Source: Bacteroidota bacterium
Lineage (GTDB): Bacteria > Bacteroidota > Ignavibacteria > Ignavibacteriales > Melioribacteraceae
Length of the DNA: 49,505 nt
Direction: 5' to 3'
NCBI GenBank assembly: GCA_021812705.1
Contig: JAKAMT010000004.1
Coordinates: forward strand, 1 to 49,505
The translations under genes were made by a program, and so were the position numbers. Below, piece after piece: positions 7,389 to 15,947 of the stretch (positions are counted from its first letter, which is position 1; every line of letters begins with the position of its first letter). Below the pieces are notes generated by a model. It made no database searches, was not told the origin of the DNA, and saw only the letters and a list, made by a program, of their open reading frames with translations.

Positions 7389-10300
7389 AATTCGACGGAA
7401 TTTCCTCGAAACGCACACCCACTAATTTTGAGATACCTTCTTCCTGAATTGTAACGCCGTACATTGTTTCCGATGCTTCCATTGTTCTTTTATTGTGCGT
7501 GACAATTATAAATTGTGTATCCACTGTAAATTCTTTTATCAATTTTGTGAATCTGTCTATATTGGCGTCATCCAAAGGTGCGTCAACTTCATCAAGAATA
7601 CAGAATGGACTCGGTTTAACCAGGTAGATCGCAAAGAGCAGTGCGGTAGCGGTGAGAGTTTTTTCTCCTCCTGAGAGCAGCTCTATTGAAGTGGGACGCT
7701 TTCCTTTCGGCTTGGCAAGAATTTCGATTCTTCCTTCCAGAGGATCCACTCCTTCTTCGAGTGTAAGATCCGCTTCATCTCCGGGATTGAACAGAGTCTG
7801 GAATATTTGAATGAAATTATTGCGGATCTTTTCAAAAGTTTCCAAAAACAATTGCTGTGCGGTAGCGTCAATCTCATTTATTGTTTTGATCAGATCTTTT
7901 TCGGATTCAATAAGATCGTCTCTCTGCTTATGAAGTACATCCAATCTCGATTTCTCTTCTTCGTATTCGGAATAAGCGAGAAGGTTCACAGGTCCTATAT
8001 TTTTAATCTTCTCTTTCAGAGAATGAACTTCCGCTGTAGTTCCCGTGAAGTCGAAAGTTTCTAAATCTTCGTATTCCTTTTTCTCGAGCTCAAGAGAATA
8101 ATTTTCTTTTATATGTTCTATCAGATTTTCCGTGCGCAGGGTAATTTCATTTTCCTTGATTTCAAAAGAGTGGACTTTGTCTGAAACTTCCTGTCTTTCG
8201 TTTCTAAGCCGGTTGAGACCGCTTTCAAATTTTGCGGCATCCTCTTTAATAATTTTTAATTTATCCCCGATCTCGCTTTCCTGCCCTAGTAAAATTTGCC
8301 GTTTAGAATTGATGTCAGACAATTCATCGGAAGAGCTGGAAAGTATTTCCTGAAGTGTATTGGTTTCGCTTTCATTTGATGCGAGATCGTTTCTTCTTTT
8401 TTCGATACCGGAAATTAATGTAGCCTTGTTGGAAACGGCCCGTTCTATCGAACCGCGGGTATTCGTTATCCGCCCTTTCAACCGCTCCAGTTCCAGCTTT
8501 CTCTGGTTGTGAGCTTCCATGAGTGAATTAAATTCATCTTCGCTTGAAGCTAAAGCGGTTTCAAATGCAGAAATATTATCTTCCGATAATTTTCTTCTTC
8601 CGCTTAATTCTTCAAGATCTTTATCCAGAGAGATCAGCTGATTGTCTAAAAGATTTGCTTTCTCTGCAAGTTCGTTAATCTCTTTTCTGGAGATATCAAT
8701 CTCTTCATTTGCCTTGCTCTTTTCAAACTCGAGTTGCGAAATCTGTTTTTCGATGTTTGCAACATCGTTTGCAATAAGTTTTTCGCTGTCGGTAAGATTT
8801 TTAATATCTATTCTGGAAATCTTGCCTTCGGTATCAGCGATCAGGGCTTTAAGCTTGGCCAGATTTGTTTCGTGCTTCGGAAATTCCTTTTTAAGGTTCT
8901 CAAGAAGCTGTCTGCGTCCGAATAAAGTTTCATCCTGTTTGGGAAGCGAGCCGGCCTCAACAATGCCGCCGCTCTGAACCAGATCTCCTTCTAATGTAGT
9001 ATAGTTGAATCCGCTGTACTTTCTGCTGAGTTCAACCGCAGCGTTCAGGTTTTCGGTAACGGCATAATTCTCAAGCGCCTGCTCAAAATAGGGGAGCCAG
9101 CTGGTTTCGGTTTCCACAAAATCTTTTGCCCAGCCGATGAAAGCGGATTCTTTTGAAAGTTTCTTGATCTTTTTGCCGCGGCTGTATTCGTTTAATTTTT
9201 CGAGTAAAGATTTTTTCTGTTTTGCGTTTGAACGCAGAAGGTAGAAAGAGGCTTTACCTAGGTCGTTGCTCCTTAAATACTCAATTGCTTTCTGAAGATC
9301 ATCGGTGCTATCAACCAGAAGATTGTTGAGCACTGATTTCAAAGCGGCTTCCAATGCAAAACGGAATTTTTCCTGCGCATTGCCTACATCTGCAAAAATA
9401 TTCTTGCTTCCGCTTGTCCAGCTTTTTTCTTCTATTAAAATTTTTGCGCCTTTGGAGATGCCTTCAAGGTTCGAGATTAATGTTTGCAGGAATTCAATTT
9501 TTTCTTTCAGACCGGCAAGAAGAGTTTTTTCTTCAACTTCCTTCTGCTTGAGTGAATTTAGCTCCTGTTCTAACTCTTCTTTTTCTTTCTCTCTGAGCGT
9601 AATTAAAAGCCCAGCTTCTTTCAGTTTCTTTTCGGCGCTTAGCTTTTCTAAATTAAGTTCTTCAATAAAGCCGACTGTCTTTGCAATTTTGTTGGTTATG
9701 CTCTCAATTTTTTGATTTTGTTTCCCTATGTTCGAGTTATGAGAGGCTAATTCTTTCTTAACTCCGGCAATGTTGTTTTCCAGTTCCGAAATCTGACGTA
9801 GAAGACCGAACTTGTCTTCGTTCATCTGTTTAAGTTCGCTTCTCTTCTGTTCAAGAAGTTCGCGGCTGTCGGAAAGATTTTTATCGAACGAAGAAATTTC
9901 TTCTATCTTTGCTTCCTGCTGCGAAGCCAGTTTTACAAGCTCTTCATTGCTTTCGTCTATAGTTATTAAAGTTTCGTCAAGCTGGCTTTGCAGTTCCGAA
10001 ATTTCTCTTATCAGACGGTCGTGATTGTTCAAAAGTGATTTTAACCGCTCTTCGGATACGGAAATGTTTTTTTGGGTGGAATGAAGCAGATCTGTATTTG
10101 TGGCTATCTCCGCCCGCTTCTCCTGAAGCTGGGAATCGATAGCGTTTATTTCATTTCTGTAGTGGATCAGTTCATTCTCGATTTTTCTGATTTCAAGATC
10201 TATCTCTTCTTTCTTAACAGTTGATTCTGAAATATCATTTAAAAGCGTCTGCTTTTTTATAGATAGAAGAGCGAACTCCCGTTCGGCAAGATCTATCTCT

Positions 10301-10974
10301 TTTTCGCGAAGAACGGATTGTATTTGTGTAAACTGATCGGCGCGTTTTGCCTGCCGTTCTAATGAACGAACTCCTTTTTCCACCTCAGAGACAATATCGT
10401 TTACACGGGTTAAATCTGCTTTTACATCTTCAAGTTTTTTAAGAGAGAGTCTGCGGCGCAGTTTGTATTTATTTACACCCGCAGCTTCCTCAAACATTTT
10501 TCTCCGTTCCTCGGTTTTGCTGCTCAGAATTGTCTCAATCATTTTTAATTCGATAACGGAATAAGCATTAGTGCCTATTCCCGTATCCATAAATAGATTG
10601 GTTATGTCTTTGAGTCGGCAGATATTTTTATTTAAGAGGTATTCGCTCTCGCCGGAACGGAAAATCCTCCTTGTTATTGTAACTTCGGAATATTCTGTCG
10701 GAAGAACTCCTTTATCATTGACTAAGGTAAGAGATACCTCTGCCATTCCCATCGGTTTCTTTTCGCGGGTGCCGTTGAATATCACATTTTCCATCTTATC
10801 GCTTCGGAGAGTTGTGGTCTTCTGCTCTCCAAGCACCCAGCGGATGGCATCAACAATATTTGTCTTGCCGCAGCCGTTGGGACCCACAATGCCGGTTATG
10901 CCCCGGTTGAAATTGATATTCGTCTTATTGGCGAATGATTTGAACCCGAAAATTTCTAGCTTTGATAAAAACAA
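7375..10974 (-). CDS. smc: Chromosome segregation protein SMC
   Basis: SMC is the ATP-driven coiled-coil dimer that organises and segregates the chromosome with ScpA/ScpB. The protein has 1199 residues, a normal length. The N-terminal head holds Walker A GPNGCGKT (31-38) and VIELKMIETILSSK. Long coiled coils flank a hinge at about 510-690 (KASFYLL, LEGDLVQSGGI). The C-terminal head has the signature LLSGGEKTLTA (about 1098) and Walker B FCILDEVDAPLDD (about 1125). The start is TTG at 10974. A GAGG that overlaps the stop codon of the upstream gene lies six bases before it, which supports this codon and suggests coupled translation. Being downstream of a possible phase-variable promoter is unusual for an essential gene, so an internal promoter is likely. 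Confidence 0.97.
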   Translation of the reverse strand: MFLSKLEIFGFKSFANKTNINFNRGITGIVGPNGCGKTNIVDAIRWVLGEQKTTTLRSDKMENVIFNGTREKKPMGMAEVSLTLVNDKGVLPTEYSEVTITRRIFRSGESEYLLNKNICRLKDITNLFMDTGIGTNAYSVIELKMIETILSSKTEERRKMFEEAAGVNKYKLRRRLSLKKLEDVKADLTRVNDIVSEVEKGVRSLERQAKRADQFTQIQSVLREKEIDLAEREFALLSIKKQTLLNDISESTVKKEEIDLEIRKIENELIHYRNEINAIDSQLQEKRAEIATNTDLLHSTQKNISVSEERLKSLLNNHDRLIREISELQSQLDETLITIDESNEELVKLASQQEAKIEEISSFDKNLSDSRELLEQKRSELKQMNEDKFGLLRQISELENNIAGVKKELASHNSNIGKQNQKIESITNKIAKTVGFIEELNLEKLSAEKKLKEAGLLITLREKEKEELEQELNSLKQKEVEEKTLLAGLKEKIEFLQTLISNLEGISKGAKILIEEKSWTSGSKNIFADVGNAQEKFRFALEAALKSVLNNLLVDSTDDLQKAIEYLRSNDLGKASFYLLRSNAKQKKSLLEKLNEYSRGKKIKKLSKESAFIGWAKDFVETETSWLPYFEQALENYAVTENLNAAVELSRKYSGFNYTTLEGDLVQSGGIVEAGSLPKQDETLFGRRQLLENLKKEFPKHETNLAKLKALIADTEGKISRIDIKNLTDSEKLIANDVANIEKQISQLEFEKSKANEEIDISRKEINELAEKANLLDNQLISLDKDLEELSGRRKLSEDNISAFETALASSEDEFNSLMEAHNQRKLELERLKGRITNTRGSIERAVSNKATLISGIEKRRNDLASNESETNTLQEILSSSSDELSDINSKRQILLGQESEIGDKLKIIKEDAAKFESGLNRLRNERQEVSDKVHSFEIKENEITLRTENLIEHIKENYSLELEKKEYEDLETFDFTGTTAEVHSLKEKIKNIGPVNLLAYSEYEEEKSRLDVLHKQRDDLIESEKDLIKTINEIDATAQQLFLETFEKIRNNFIQIFQTLFNPGDEADLTLEEGVDPLEGRIEILAKPKGKRPTSIELLSGGEKTLTATALLFAIYLVKPSPFCILDEVDAPLDDANIDRFTKLIKEFTVDTQFIIVTHNKRTMEASETMYGVTIQEEGISKLVGVRFEEIPSNYEPQ

Positions 10975-10983
10975 ATAGCGCCT

Positions 10984-13557
10984 CTAAAAAATCATTGAAT
11001 GATACTGCTTGATTGAATTATTTATATAAAAAATAATCGAATTCGAAATCTGATATTTTAACAACAATCCGCCGATAAAAAGAAAAATAACTCCGGTGCT
11101 CCAGAGATAAACCTTCAAAGGCATTACATCGAATACAACATAAATGCCTTTCAGAATTCTTTGAAGGATCCAAAAGAAAAAAAGAATCAGAAACACATAA
11201 ATTAGTGTATTGAATGAAACCATTGTGAGCAATTTGAAAAGTACCGCTTCCAGAGGAAGAAGAATTGTGAACGGGAGAAAAGACCAGATCACCATAAATA
11301 ATATGCTTAAGAATTCCACCTTTGTTTTTATAAAAAAGGATGCGAATTTTATCAAAGAAGAGACAAGAACAAATTTGAACATTATCAAAAGCATAAAGAA
11401 CAGGAATGAACTTGCAGGATTCCAGGCCAGATAGCTGATCAATTTCATCAGACTGTGATGACCGAATGACAAGAATAATTTTTCCAAAAGAATGTTCGAA
11501 CGGAAATAATAGAGAAGCACCGTGACCAGTAGAGAGGCAGCGCCCGCCTGTATGAACATGAGAATGGTGGTGTGAATACCGGACATGATTCTGTGGTCGC
11601 GTATATCCGCATAGAAGTTATAAGGACGCAGAAGTGCCCTTGTGCAGTCCTCTTTGAATTTTTTCTTTATGTTTACCAGAACAGCCATTACCAGAGTTAA
11701 TGCAAGAGCCAGTACAATAAAAATTATTGAACTGTCTTCTTTTCGAGTGCCGATTGGAATTGTAACTTTAGCGTCGTTGCTGAGTTTTGAAACAAGAACT
11801 TTGTAGCCGATGCTGCTTAAATTTCTGCGACTGTCCAATATCCCCAATTTATAAATAAGGTCGCTTGAATAACCGCCGTAAAGCGATGCAAATTCTCCTT
11901 TATAGTCGAATAGTGAATTAATAAAGAAACCGGAAATCTTTGCTTCCCTTGCAAGATCTATCATCTCTCTGAAATACTTTGCCTGTGCATCGGATGAAAA
12001 TTTTGCAAGGTACCCGCTTTGGCTGCCGTAATAATTGGGATAGCTCATTTCACTTATGAAATAAGAATTTTTTCCTAGCGAAGAAATTCCTTTTTGAATT
12101 TCACCGCGCGCAGTGTCAACGGCAGTAGAAAATAACTCGACTCCGTACAAATCCAGATTCTCAATCGGATTTCTCTGAATACCTATAAATGAAGCATAAA
12201 CCGGAATTCCTTTTTCTCTTGCCGGTTCAATCAATCTCTTAATAAATTTTTCAGTTATCTCCGAATTAGGGAGAAAAGAACTTCCGGCTCCGAAGCAGAA
12301 AGTATTTCCAAATCCGCTGTAACCGCTCAAATATGATTTAGTTCTTGAAAGAACACTTAATTGAAAATCTTCCTCGGATAAAATTTCTTCGGGTATGGAA
12401 TTCAGCGGCAACTCTATTAGGGCAAACATCCCTAATTCCTGACACAGCTGAATTACATAAGGATGAGGATAGGATTTTGAAAACCTGACAGCGTTAAAAC
12501 CGGTATTCTTAATTAGCGTGAGATCATCTTTTAGTTTATCATAAACTATCATTCTTCTCAGAGAAGTTTCGTCTAGGTAATATGTCGTTCCCTGAAACGC
12601 GAAAGGATTTCCATTCAGCGAAAAATTATTATTATCTTTTTTCAATTTAAAAACCGAAAATGACTTTACAGTTTTGTCGATCAGCTGTCCGTCTCTCAGA
12701 AGGGAAATTTCATAAAGATAAAATTGCGGAGCCTCGGGCGACCAGAGGGATGGATTGTTTACCTCAAGTTTTACGTTAATCTCGCTGTTCTCTGATGAAA
12801 TAGTATTTAAGAAATCTCCTTTCGCAACAGGTACCTGAGATGTATTTGGGTAAACATTCACTCTTATTAAAATATTCTGAGATTGAAAATTTTGAGATGC
12901 TTTGCTGAAGAATGAATTCTCAATTCCGATGTTAAAATTTAAAAATGCTTTTGTGAAAGACGGATCCAATGTAGTCGAACAAGCAGCTGCTGAGATATGA
13001 ACCGGAGAAACAACTTTCAGGTATACATCTCTAATGATTCCTCCGCTCAGGCTGGAATACATAAATTTATATGCCGACGGAATGGAATTTTCTGAATTTA
13101 ATTTTGAATTTACTTTTACTGTAAGTGTTGTCTTCTCTTTTAAAATATCTTTCGGAAGGGAAATTTCAAATGGAACCGAGCCTCCGGGGTGTTTATAAAT
13201 ATTATACCCGTTGACGGAAATTTCACAACTGTAGTTGATGCCCAAAAATCCTGCTATAATCTGCGAGTTCTGAATCTGTTGCTGAGTTAGAGTTATCTTT
13301 TTTTCAAATATTAAAATGTTGTTTCCCTCAAACACCGCAGGCACAGAGAGTCTGATTCTTTTTTCAGAATCATTTTCCAAATGCACTGTCCAATCATCGT
13401 CAAGCAGCTCAACATTTCTGAATTCATTCTTATCGAAAAAGATCTGATCAAAAATTCCCTTGCTGTTTTGGGGTAGAGAAGTAACTTTGATTTGAGCTGA
13501 AATTAAATTTTGAAGTAAAAATATTAAAAGGACGAAATACTTAAGATTTTTTGTCAT
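10984..13557 (-). CDS. Exported glycoside-hydrolase-2-like protein with a C-terminal membrane domain; probably not a normal hydrolase
   Basis: The 857-residue protein starts with a signal peptide (MTKNLKYFVLLIFLLQNLISAQ). A jelly-roll sugar-binding-like domain and an immunoglobulin-like strand domain follow (to about 310). Next is a (beta/alpha)8-like domain (about 320-590) beginning FQGTTYYLDE and LIKNTGFNAVRFS, the GH2 pattern. After that a hydrophobic segment (about 608-630) leads to a C-terminal part with four or five more membrane spans. The usual GH2 acid/base motif (NE after a GN/AN turn) is replaced by CFGAGSSF near 420. The nucleophile-like Glu 503 is in YFISEMSYP. So one catalytic Glu appears missing. 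I infer a cell-envelope protein that may bind rather than cleave glycans. The spacing to smc is 9 bases. The ribosome binding site is weak. Confidence 0.75.
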   Translation of the reverse strand: MTKNLKYFVLLIFLLQNLISAQIKVTSLPQNSKGIFDQIFFDKNEFRNVELLDDDWTVHLENDSEKRIRLSVPAVFEGNNILIFEKKITLTQQQIQNSQIIAGFLGINYSCEISVNGYNIYKHPGGSVPFEISLPKDILKEKTTLTVKVNSKLNSENSIPSAYKFMYSSLSGGIIRDVYLKVVSPVHISAAACSTTLDPSFTKAFLNFNIGIENSFFSKASQNFQSQNILIRVNVYPNTSQVPVAKGDFLNTISSENSEINVKLEVNNPSLWSPEAPQFYLYEISLLRDGQLIDKTVKSFSVFKLKKDNNNFSLNGNPFAFQGTTYYLDETSLRRMIVYDKLKDDLTLIKNTGFNAVRFSKSYPHPYVIQLCQELGMFALIELPLNSIPEEILSEEDFQLSVLSRTKSYLSGYSGFGNTFCFGAGSSFLPNSEITEKFIKRLIEPAREKGIPVYASFIGIQRNPIENLDLYGVELFSTAVDTARGEIQKGISSLGKNSYFISEMSYPNYYGSQSGYLAKFSSDAQAKYFREMIDLAREAKISGFFINSLFDYKGEFASLYGGYSSDLIYKLGILDSRRNLSSIGYKVLVSKLSNDAKVTIPIGTRKEDSSIIFIVLALALTLVMAVLVNIKKKFKEDCTRALLRPYNFYADIRDHRIMSGIHTTILMFIQAGAASLLVTVLLYYFRSNILLEKLFLSFGHHSLMKLISYLAWNPASSFLFFMLLIMFKFVLVSSLIKFASFFIKTKVEFLSILFMVIWSFLPFTILLPLEAVLFKLLTMVSFNTLIYVFLILFFFWILQRILKGIYVVFDVMPLKVYLWSTGVIFLFIGGLLLKYQISNSIIFYINNSIKQYHSMIF

Positions 13558-13588
13558 ATTACCGCAAATTATTCAAATAAACGGCACA

Positions 13589-13618
13589 AATATACAAAAT
13601 CGAGGGGGGGGGTATCAA
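13589..13618 (-). promoter_or_regulatory. Promoter of the GH2-like gene with a C9 tract in the spacer
   Basis: On the minus strand TTGATA (13618-13613) is followed by 18 bases and then TATATT (13594-13589), which extends to TATATTTG. Both boxes match the sigma-70 consensus in five of six positions, and TATATTTG fits the Bacteroidota TAnnTTTG box. Nine of the 18 spacer bases are one C run (13612-13604). The expected start of transcription is about 25 bases before the ATG at 13557. Length change in the run would alter the spacing. Confidence 0.6.
13604..13612. repeat. Homopolymer run of nine G (C on the minus strand)
   Basis: Nine consecutive G bases on the plus strand, the longest G/C run that I noticed in this moderately AT-rich window. 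Such runs are prone to slipped-strand length change. It lies exactly between the -35 and -10 boxes of the GH2-like gene. A sequencing artefact in run length is also possible. Confidence 0.9.
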
Positions 13619-13627
13619 TAAAATTCT

Positions 13628-13657
13628 AAAAAAACGGGCTTAATTTAAGCCCGTTTT
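13628..13657 (-). terminator. Rho-independent terminator after tpiA
   Basis: AAAACGGGCTTAA and TTAAGCCCGTTTT form a perfect 13-bp inverted repeat around a single base (13631-13657). On the minus strand a run of seven T follows. It starts 27 bases after the tpiA stop and closes the mrp-nifU-tpiA operon. It also insulates the downstream GH2-like gene, whose own promoter begins ten bases further on. Confidence 0.85.
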
Positions 13658-13684
13658 GAACTAAAATGACCGATTTTTAATACT

Positions 13685-14440
13685 TTAAACGGCTTCTGCA
13701 ATTTTTATAAAAGAATCTGCTTTCAAACAGGCTCCGCCTACTAAAGCGCCGTCGATATCCGGCTGCGAAAGAAGTTCTGCGGCATTCTCCGGTTTAACAC
13801 TTCCGCCGTATTGAATTACTAATTGTCCCGCAAATGATGCGGAATAAATTTTTTGTATTAAGGCGCGGATGAATTTATGAACTTCCTGCGCTTGTTCCGG
13901 GGTGGCGTTTTTACCGGTGCCGATTGCCCAGACCGGTTCATAAGCAACAATAAGATTTTTCAGTTCTGATTCCGAAATTCCCTCCAATCCTTCTTTAACC
14001 TGAGTCTCAATAACTTTAAATGTAATTCCGCCTTCCCGCTCCTTAAGTGTTTCTCCGATGCAAAAAATCGGTTTAAGATCATGTCTGATTGCTGTTTTAA
14101 TTTTTTTATTTATGGTTTTGTTGTCTTCGCCAAAGATAGTTCTTCTTTCGGAGTGGCCTACAATGACGTATTCGCTTCCAACGCTCTTTAACATGGAGGG
14201 GGAAATTTCTCCGGTAAAGGCGCCGCTCTCTTCATAAAAAATATTCTGAGCGCCCAGCCTAATATGGGAATCTTTAAGAAGCGCATTTGCAGTTTCAAGA
14301 TTTGTGAATGGGGGACAAACAATAATTTCTGCAGTAAGACTTTTTTCTGTCATCTCTTTTTTGATGTCAGAGATTAGATTCACAGTCCCATTCAGATCGT
14401 TATTCATTTTCCAGTTTCCGGCTACAACTTTTCTTCGCAT
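13685..14440 (-). CDS. tpiA: Triose-phosphate isomerase
   Basis: Interconverts dihydroxyacetone phosphate and glyceraldehyde 3-phosphate in glycolysis and gluconeogenesis. It has 251 residues, a normal length. The active site is complete: GNWKMN with Asn 9 and Lys 11, VGHSERR with His 96, AYEPVWAIGTG with Glu 168, which starts the mobile lid, and the phosphate-binding QYGGSVKPEN and GALVGGACL stretches. It is the last gene of a three-gene minus-strand set after mrp and the NifU-like gene (33-base gap) and is followed by a strong terminator. ATG at 14440 is preceded by a GAGG-like ribosome binding site. Confidence 0.98.
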   Translation of the reverse strand: MRRKVVAGNWKMNNDLNGTVNLISDIKKEMTEKSLTAEIIVCPPFTNLETANALLKDSHIRLGAQNIFYEESGAFTGEISPSMLKSVGSEYVIVGHSERRTIFGEDNKTINKKIKTAIRHDLKPIFCIGETLKEREGGITFKVIETQVKEGLEGISESELKNLIVAYEPVWAIGTGKNATPEQAQEVHKFIRALIQKIYSASFAGQLVIQYGGSVKPENAAELLSQPDIDGALVGGACLKADSFIKIAEAV

Positions 14441-14473
14441 TATCCTTCCTCTTTATAAATTTATTTCTGAAAA

Positions 14474-14710
14474 TCAGTTAACAGCTTCAACTCTTCTTAT
14501 GCCCGGAACCTCTCTTATAAGTGCTCGTTCTACACCGGCGCGTAGAGTCATTTGAGACATGGGACAGTTGCTGCAAGCTCCGGTCAGTTTAACTTCCACA
14601 ATACCTTCAGGAGTGATCTGAACCAGCTCAACATCTCCGCCGTCCGCTTTAAGATATGGTCTAATAGTCTGCAAGGCCATCTCAACTTTTTCTTTAAGAA
14701 TATCGTTCAT
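14474..14710 (-). CDS. NifU-like iron-sulfur scaffold protein
   Basis: A 78-residue single-domain protein that corresponds to the C-terminal domain of NifU (Nfu). It has IRPYLKADGGDVELV and the cluster-binding LTGACSNCPMSQMTLRAGVE with Cys 46 and Cys 49 (CxxC). Proteins of this type assemble or carry a [4Fe-4S] cluster and hand it to client enzymes in the cytoplasm. It sits nine bases downstream of mrp, which encodes another cluster carrier, so the two probably act together in iron-sulfur cluster delivery. It has no extra domains. Confidence 0.92.
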   Translation of the reverse strand: MNDILKEKVEMALQTIRPYLKADGGDVELVQITPEGIVEVKLTGACSNCPMSQMTLRAGVERALIREVPGIRRVEAVN

Positions 14711-14719
14711 AAAAACTCC

Positions 14720-15808
14720 TTAAAACTCTAACTCAATTTTAGGCGCAGAGCTGAAATTAATTTTACTGATCTCTGCTGCCAATTTTCTGCTTATTTCAAT
14801 AATCTTTTTTGCCTGTTCGGATTCCGGTTTGTTAAAAACAATCGGTTTGCCGGAATCGCCGCCTTCGCGGATATTCTGATTTATAGGAAGCTGTCCCAAC
14901 AGCGGAATAGAAAGCTCATCGGCTAATTTTTTGCCGCCGTCCGTTCCAAATATATCATATCGTTTTCCGGTATCGGGAGCTATAAAGTAGCTCATATTTT
15001 CAACTATTCCTGCGATCGGAACATTTACACGCTGGAACATGCGGACTGCTTTTTTTACATCGATAATCGATACATCCTGCGGAGTTGTAACAACGACTGA
15101 GCCAGATAATGGAATTGTCTGTACCAAAGTTAACTGAATGTCGCCTGTTCCGGGAGGAAGGTCAAATATCAGATAATCCAGTTCGCCCCAGTGAACATCG
15201 CTCATAAACTGTTTGATTGCACCGCTCGCCATTGGACCGCGCCAAATTACAGGCGAATCTTCTTCAAGAAGAAATCCGATCGACATAAGCTTAAGTCCAA
15301 AATTTTCCAGGGGCATCATCTTTCCGGTTGCGGCATCCTGATAAATTTTTGGATTATCGTTGACTCCAAGCATCATAGGAATGCTGGGGCCGTAAATATC
15401 CGCATCAATTAAGCCCACTTTTGCTCCGTCGAGAGCTAAAGCGACTGCAAGGTTAACAGCAACCGTGCTCTTTCCTACTCCTCCTTTCCCGGAAGCTACT
15501 GCAATCGTATTTTTTACGCCTGGAAGAATCTCGTTCATCCTCTGATTCTTGCTCTGTTGAACTTTTGCACTCATCGTAATTGCAATAAGCCCCACTCCAT
15601 CAATCTCTTTCTTGATTGCTTCAATGCAGTCCTGCTCAATTTTATCTTTTAAAGGGCAGGCCGGAGTTGTGAGTTCAATTGTAGCTGCAACATTGTTACC
15701 TTCTATTTTAATGTCCCTGACCATTCCGAGAGTGACTAGATCTTTGTGCAGATCGGGATCGTTCACTTTGCTTAATGCTTTTAATACCAATTCATTAGTA
15801 ATTGACAT
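14720..15808 (-). CDS. mrp: Mrp/ApbC-type iron-sulfur cluster carrier ATPase
   Basis: The 362-residue protein has an N-terminal MIP18/DUF59 domain (about 5-85) with the conserved TPACPLK (Cys 51). A P-loop ATPase domain of the Mrp/NBP35 family follows, with Walker A ASGKGGVGKST (105-115), DADIYGPSIPMMLG, YLIFDLPPGTGD and VVTTPQDVSIIDV. Mrp proteins load [4Fe-4S] clusters onto apoproteins. The CxxC pair that binds the cluster in enterobacterial Mrp/ApbC is absent: the segment after ENMSYF reads IAPDTGKRYDIFG. GGAGA before the ATG at 15808 supports the start. It leads the operon with the NifU-like gene and tpiA. It is divergent from the NRAMP gene with 139 bases between them. Confidence 0.93.
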   Translation of the reverse strand: MSITNELVLKALSKVNDPDLHKDLVTLGMVRDIKIEGNNVAATIELTTPACPLKDKIEQDCIEAIKKEIDGVGLIAITMSAKVQQSKNQRMNEILPGVKNTIAVASGKGGVGKSTVAVNLAVALALDGAKVGLIDADIYGPSIPMMLGVNDNPKIYQDAATGKMMPLENFGLKLMSIGFLLEEDSPVIWRGPMASGAIKQFMSDVHWGELDYLIFDLPPGTGDIQLTLVQTIPLSGSVVVTTPQDVSIIDVKKAVRMFQRVNVPIAGIVENMSYFIAPDTGKRYDIFGTDGGKKLADELSIPLLGQLPINQNIREGGDSGKPIVFNKPESEQAKKIIEISRKLAAEISKINFSSAPKIELEF

Positions 15809-15947
15809 TATTTCTCCAAAATTTGATTTTAAAAATAATTCATTTGCTTCTTTCTACCTAAACAATTTAATTGCCATCGGAGGTTCATTCAAAGAGATAA
15901 AAAACAGGAATATTTTTAAAAATTCTAAAAAGAATCCGAAATCCCGC

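Noticed and set aside
9305-9715. Plus-strand frames antisense to smc
   Set aside because: Serine- and phenylalanine-rich translations that mirror the coiled-coil codons of smc; no promoter or ribosome binding site.
15612-15947. Upstream extension of the NRAMP reading frame into mrp
   Set aside because: It runs antisense through the start of mrp, has no ribosome binding site and the family begins near residue 20 of the shorter protein.
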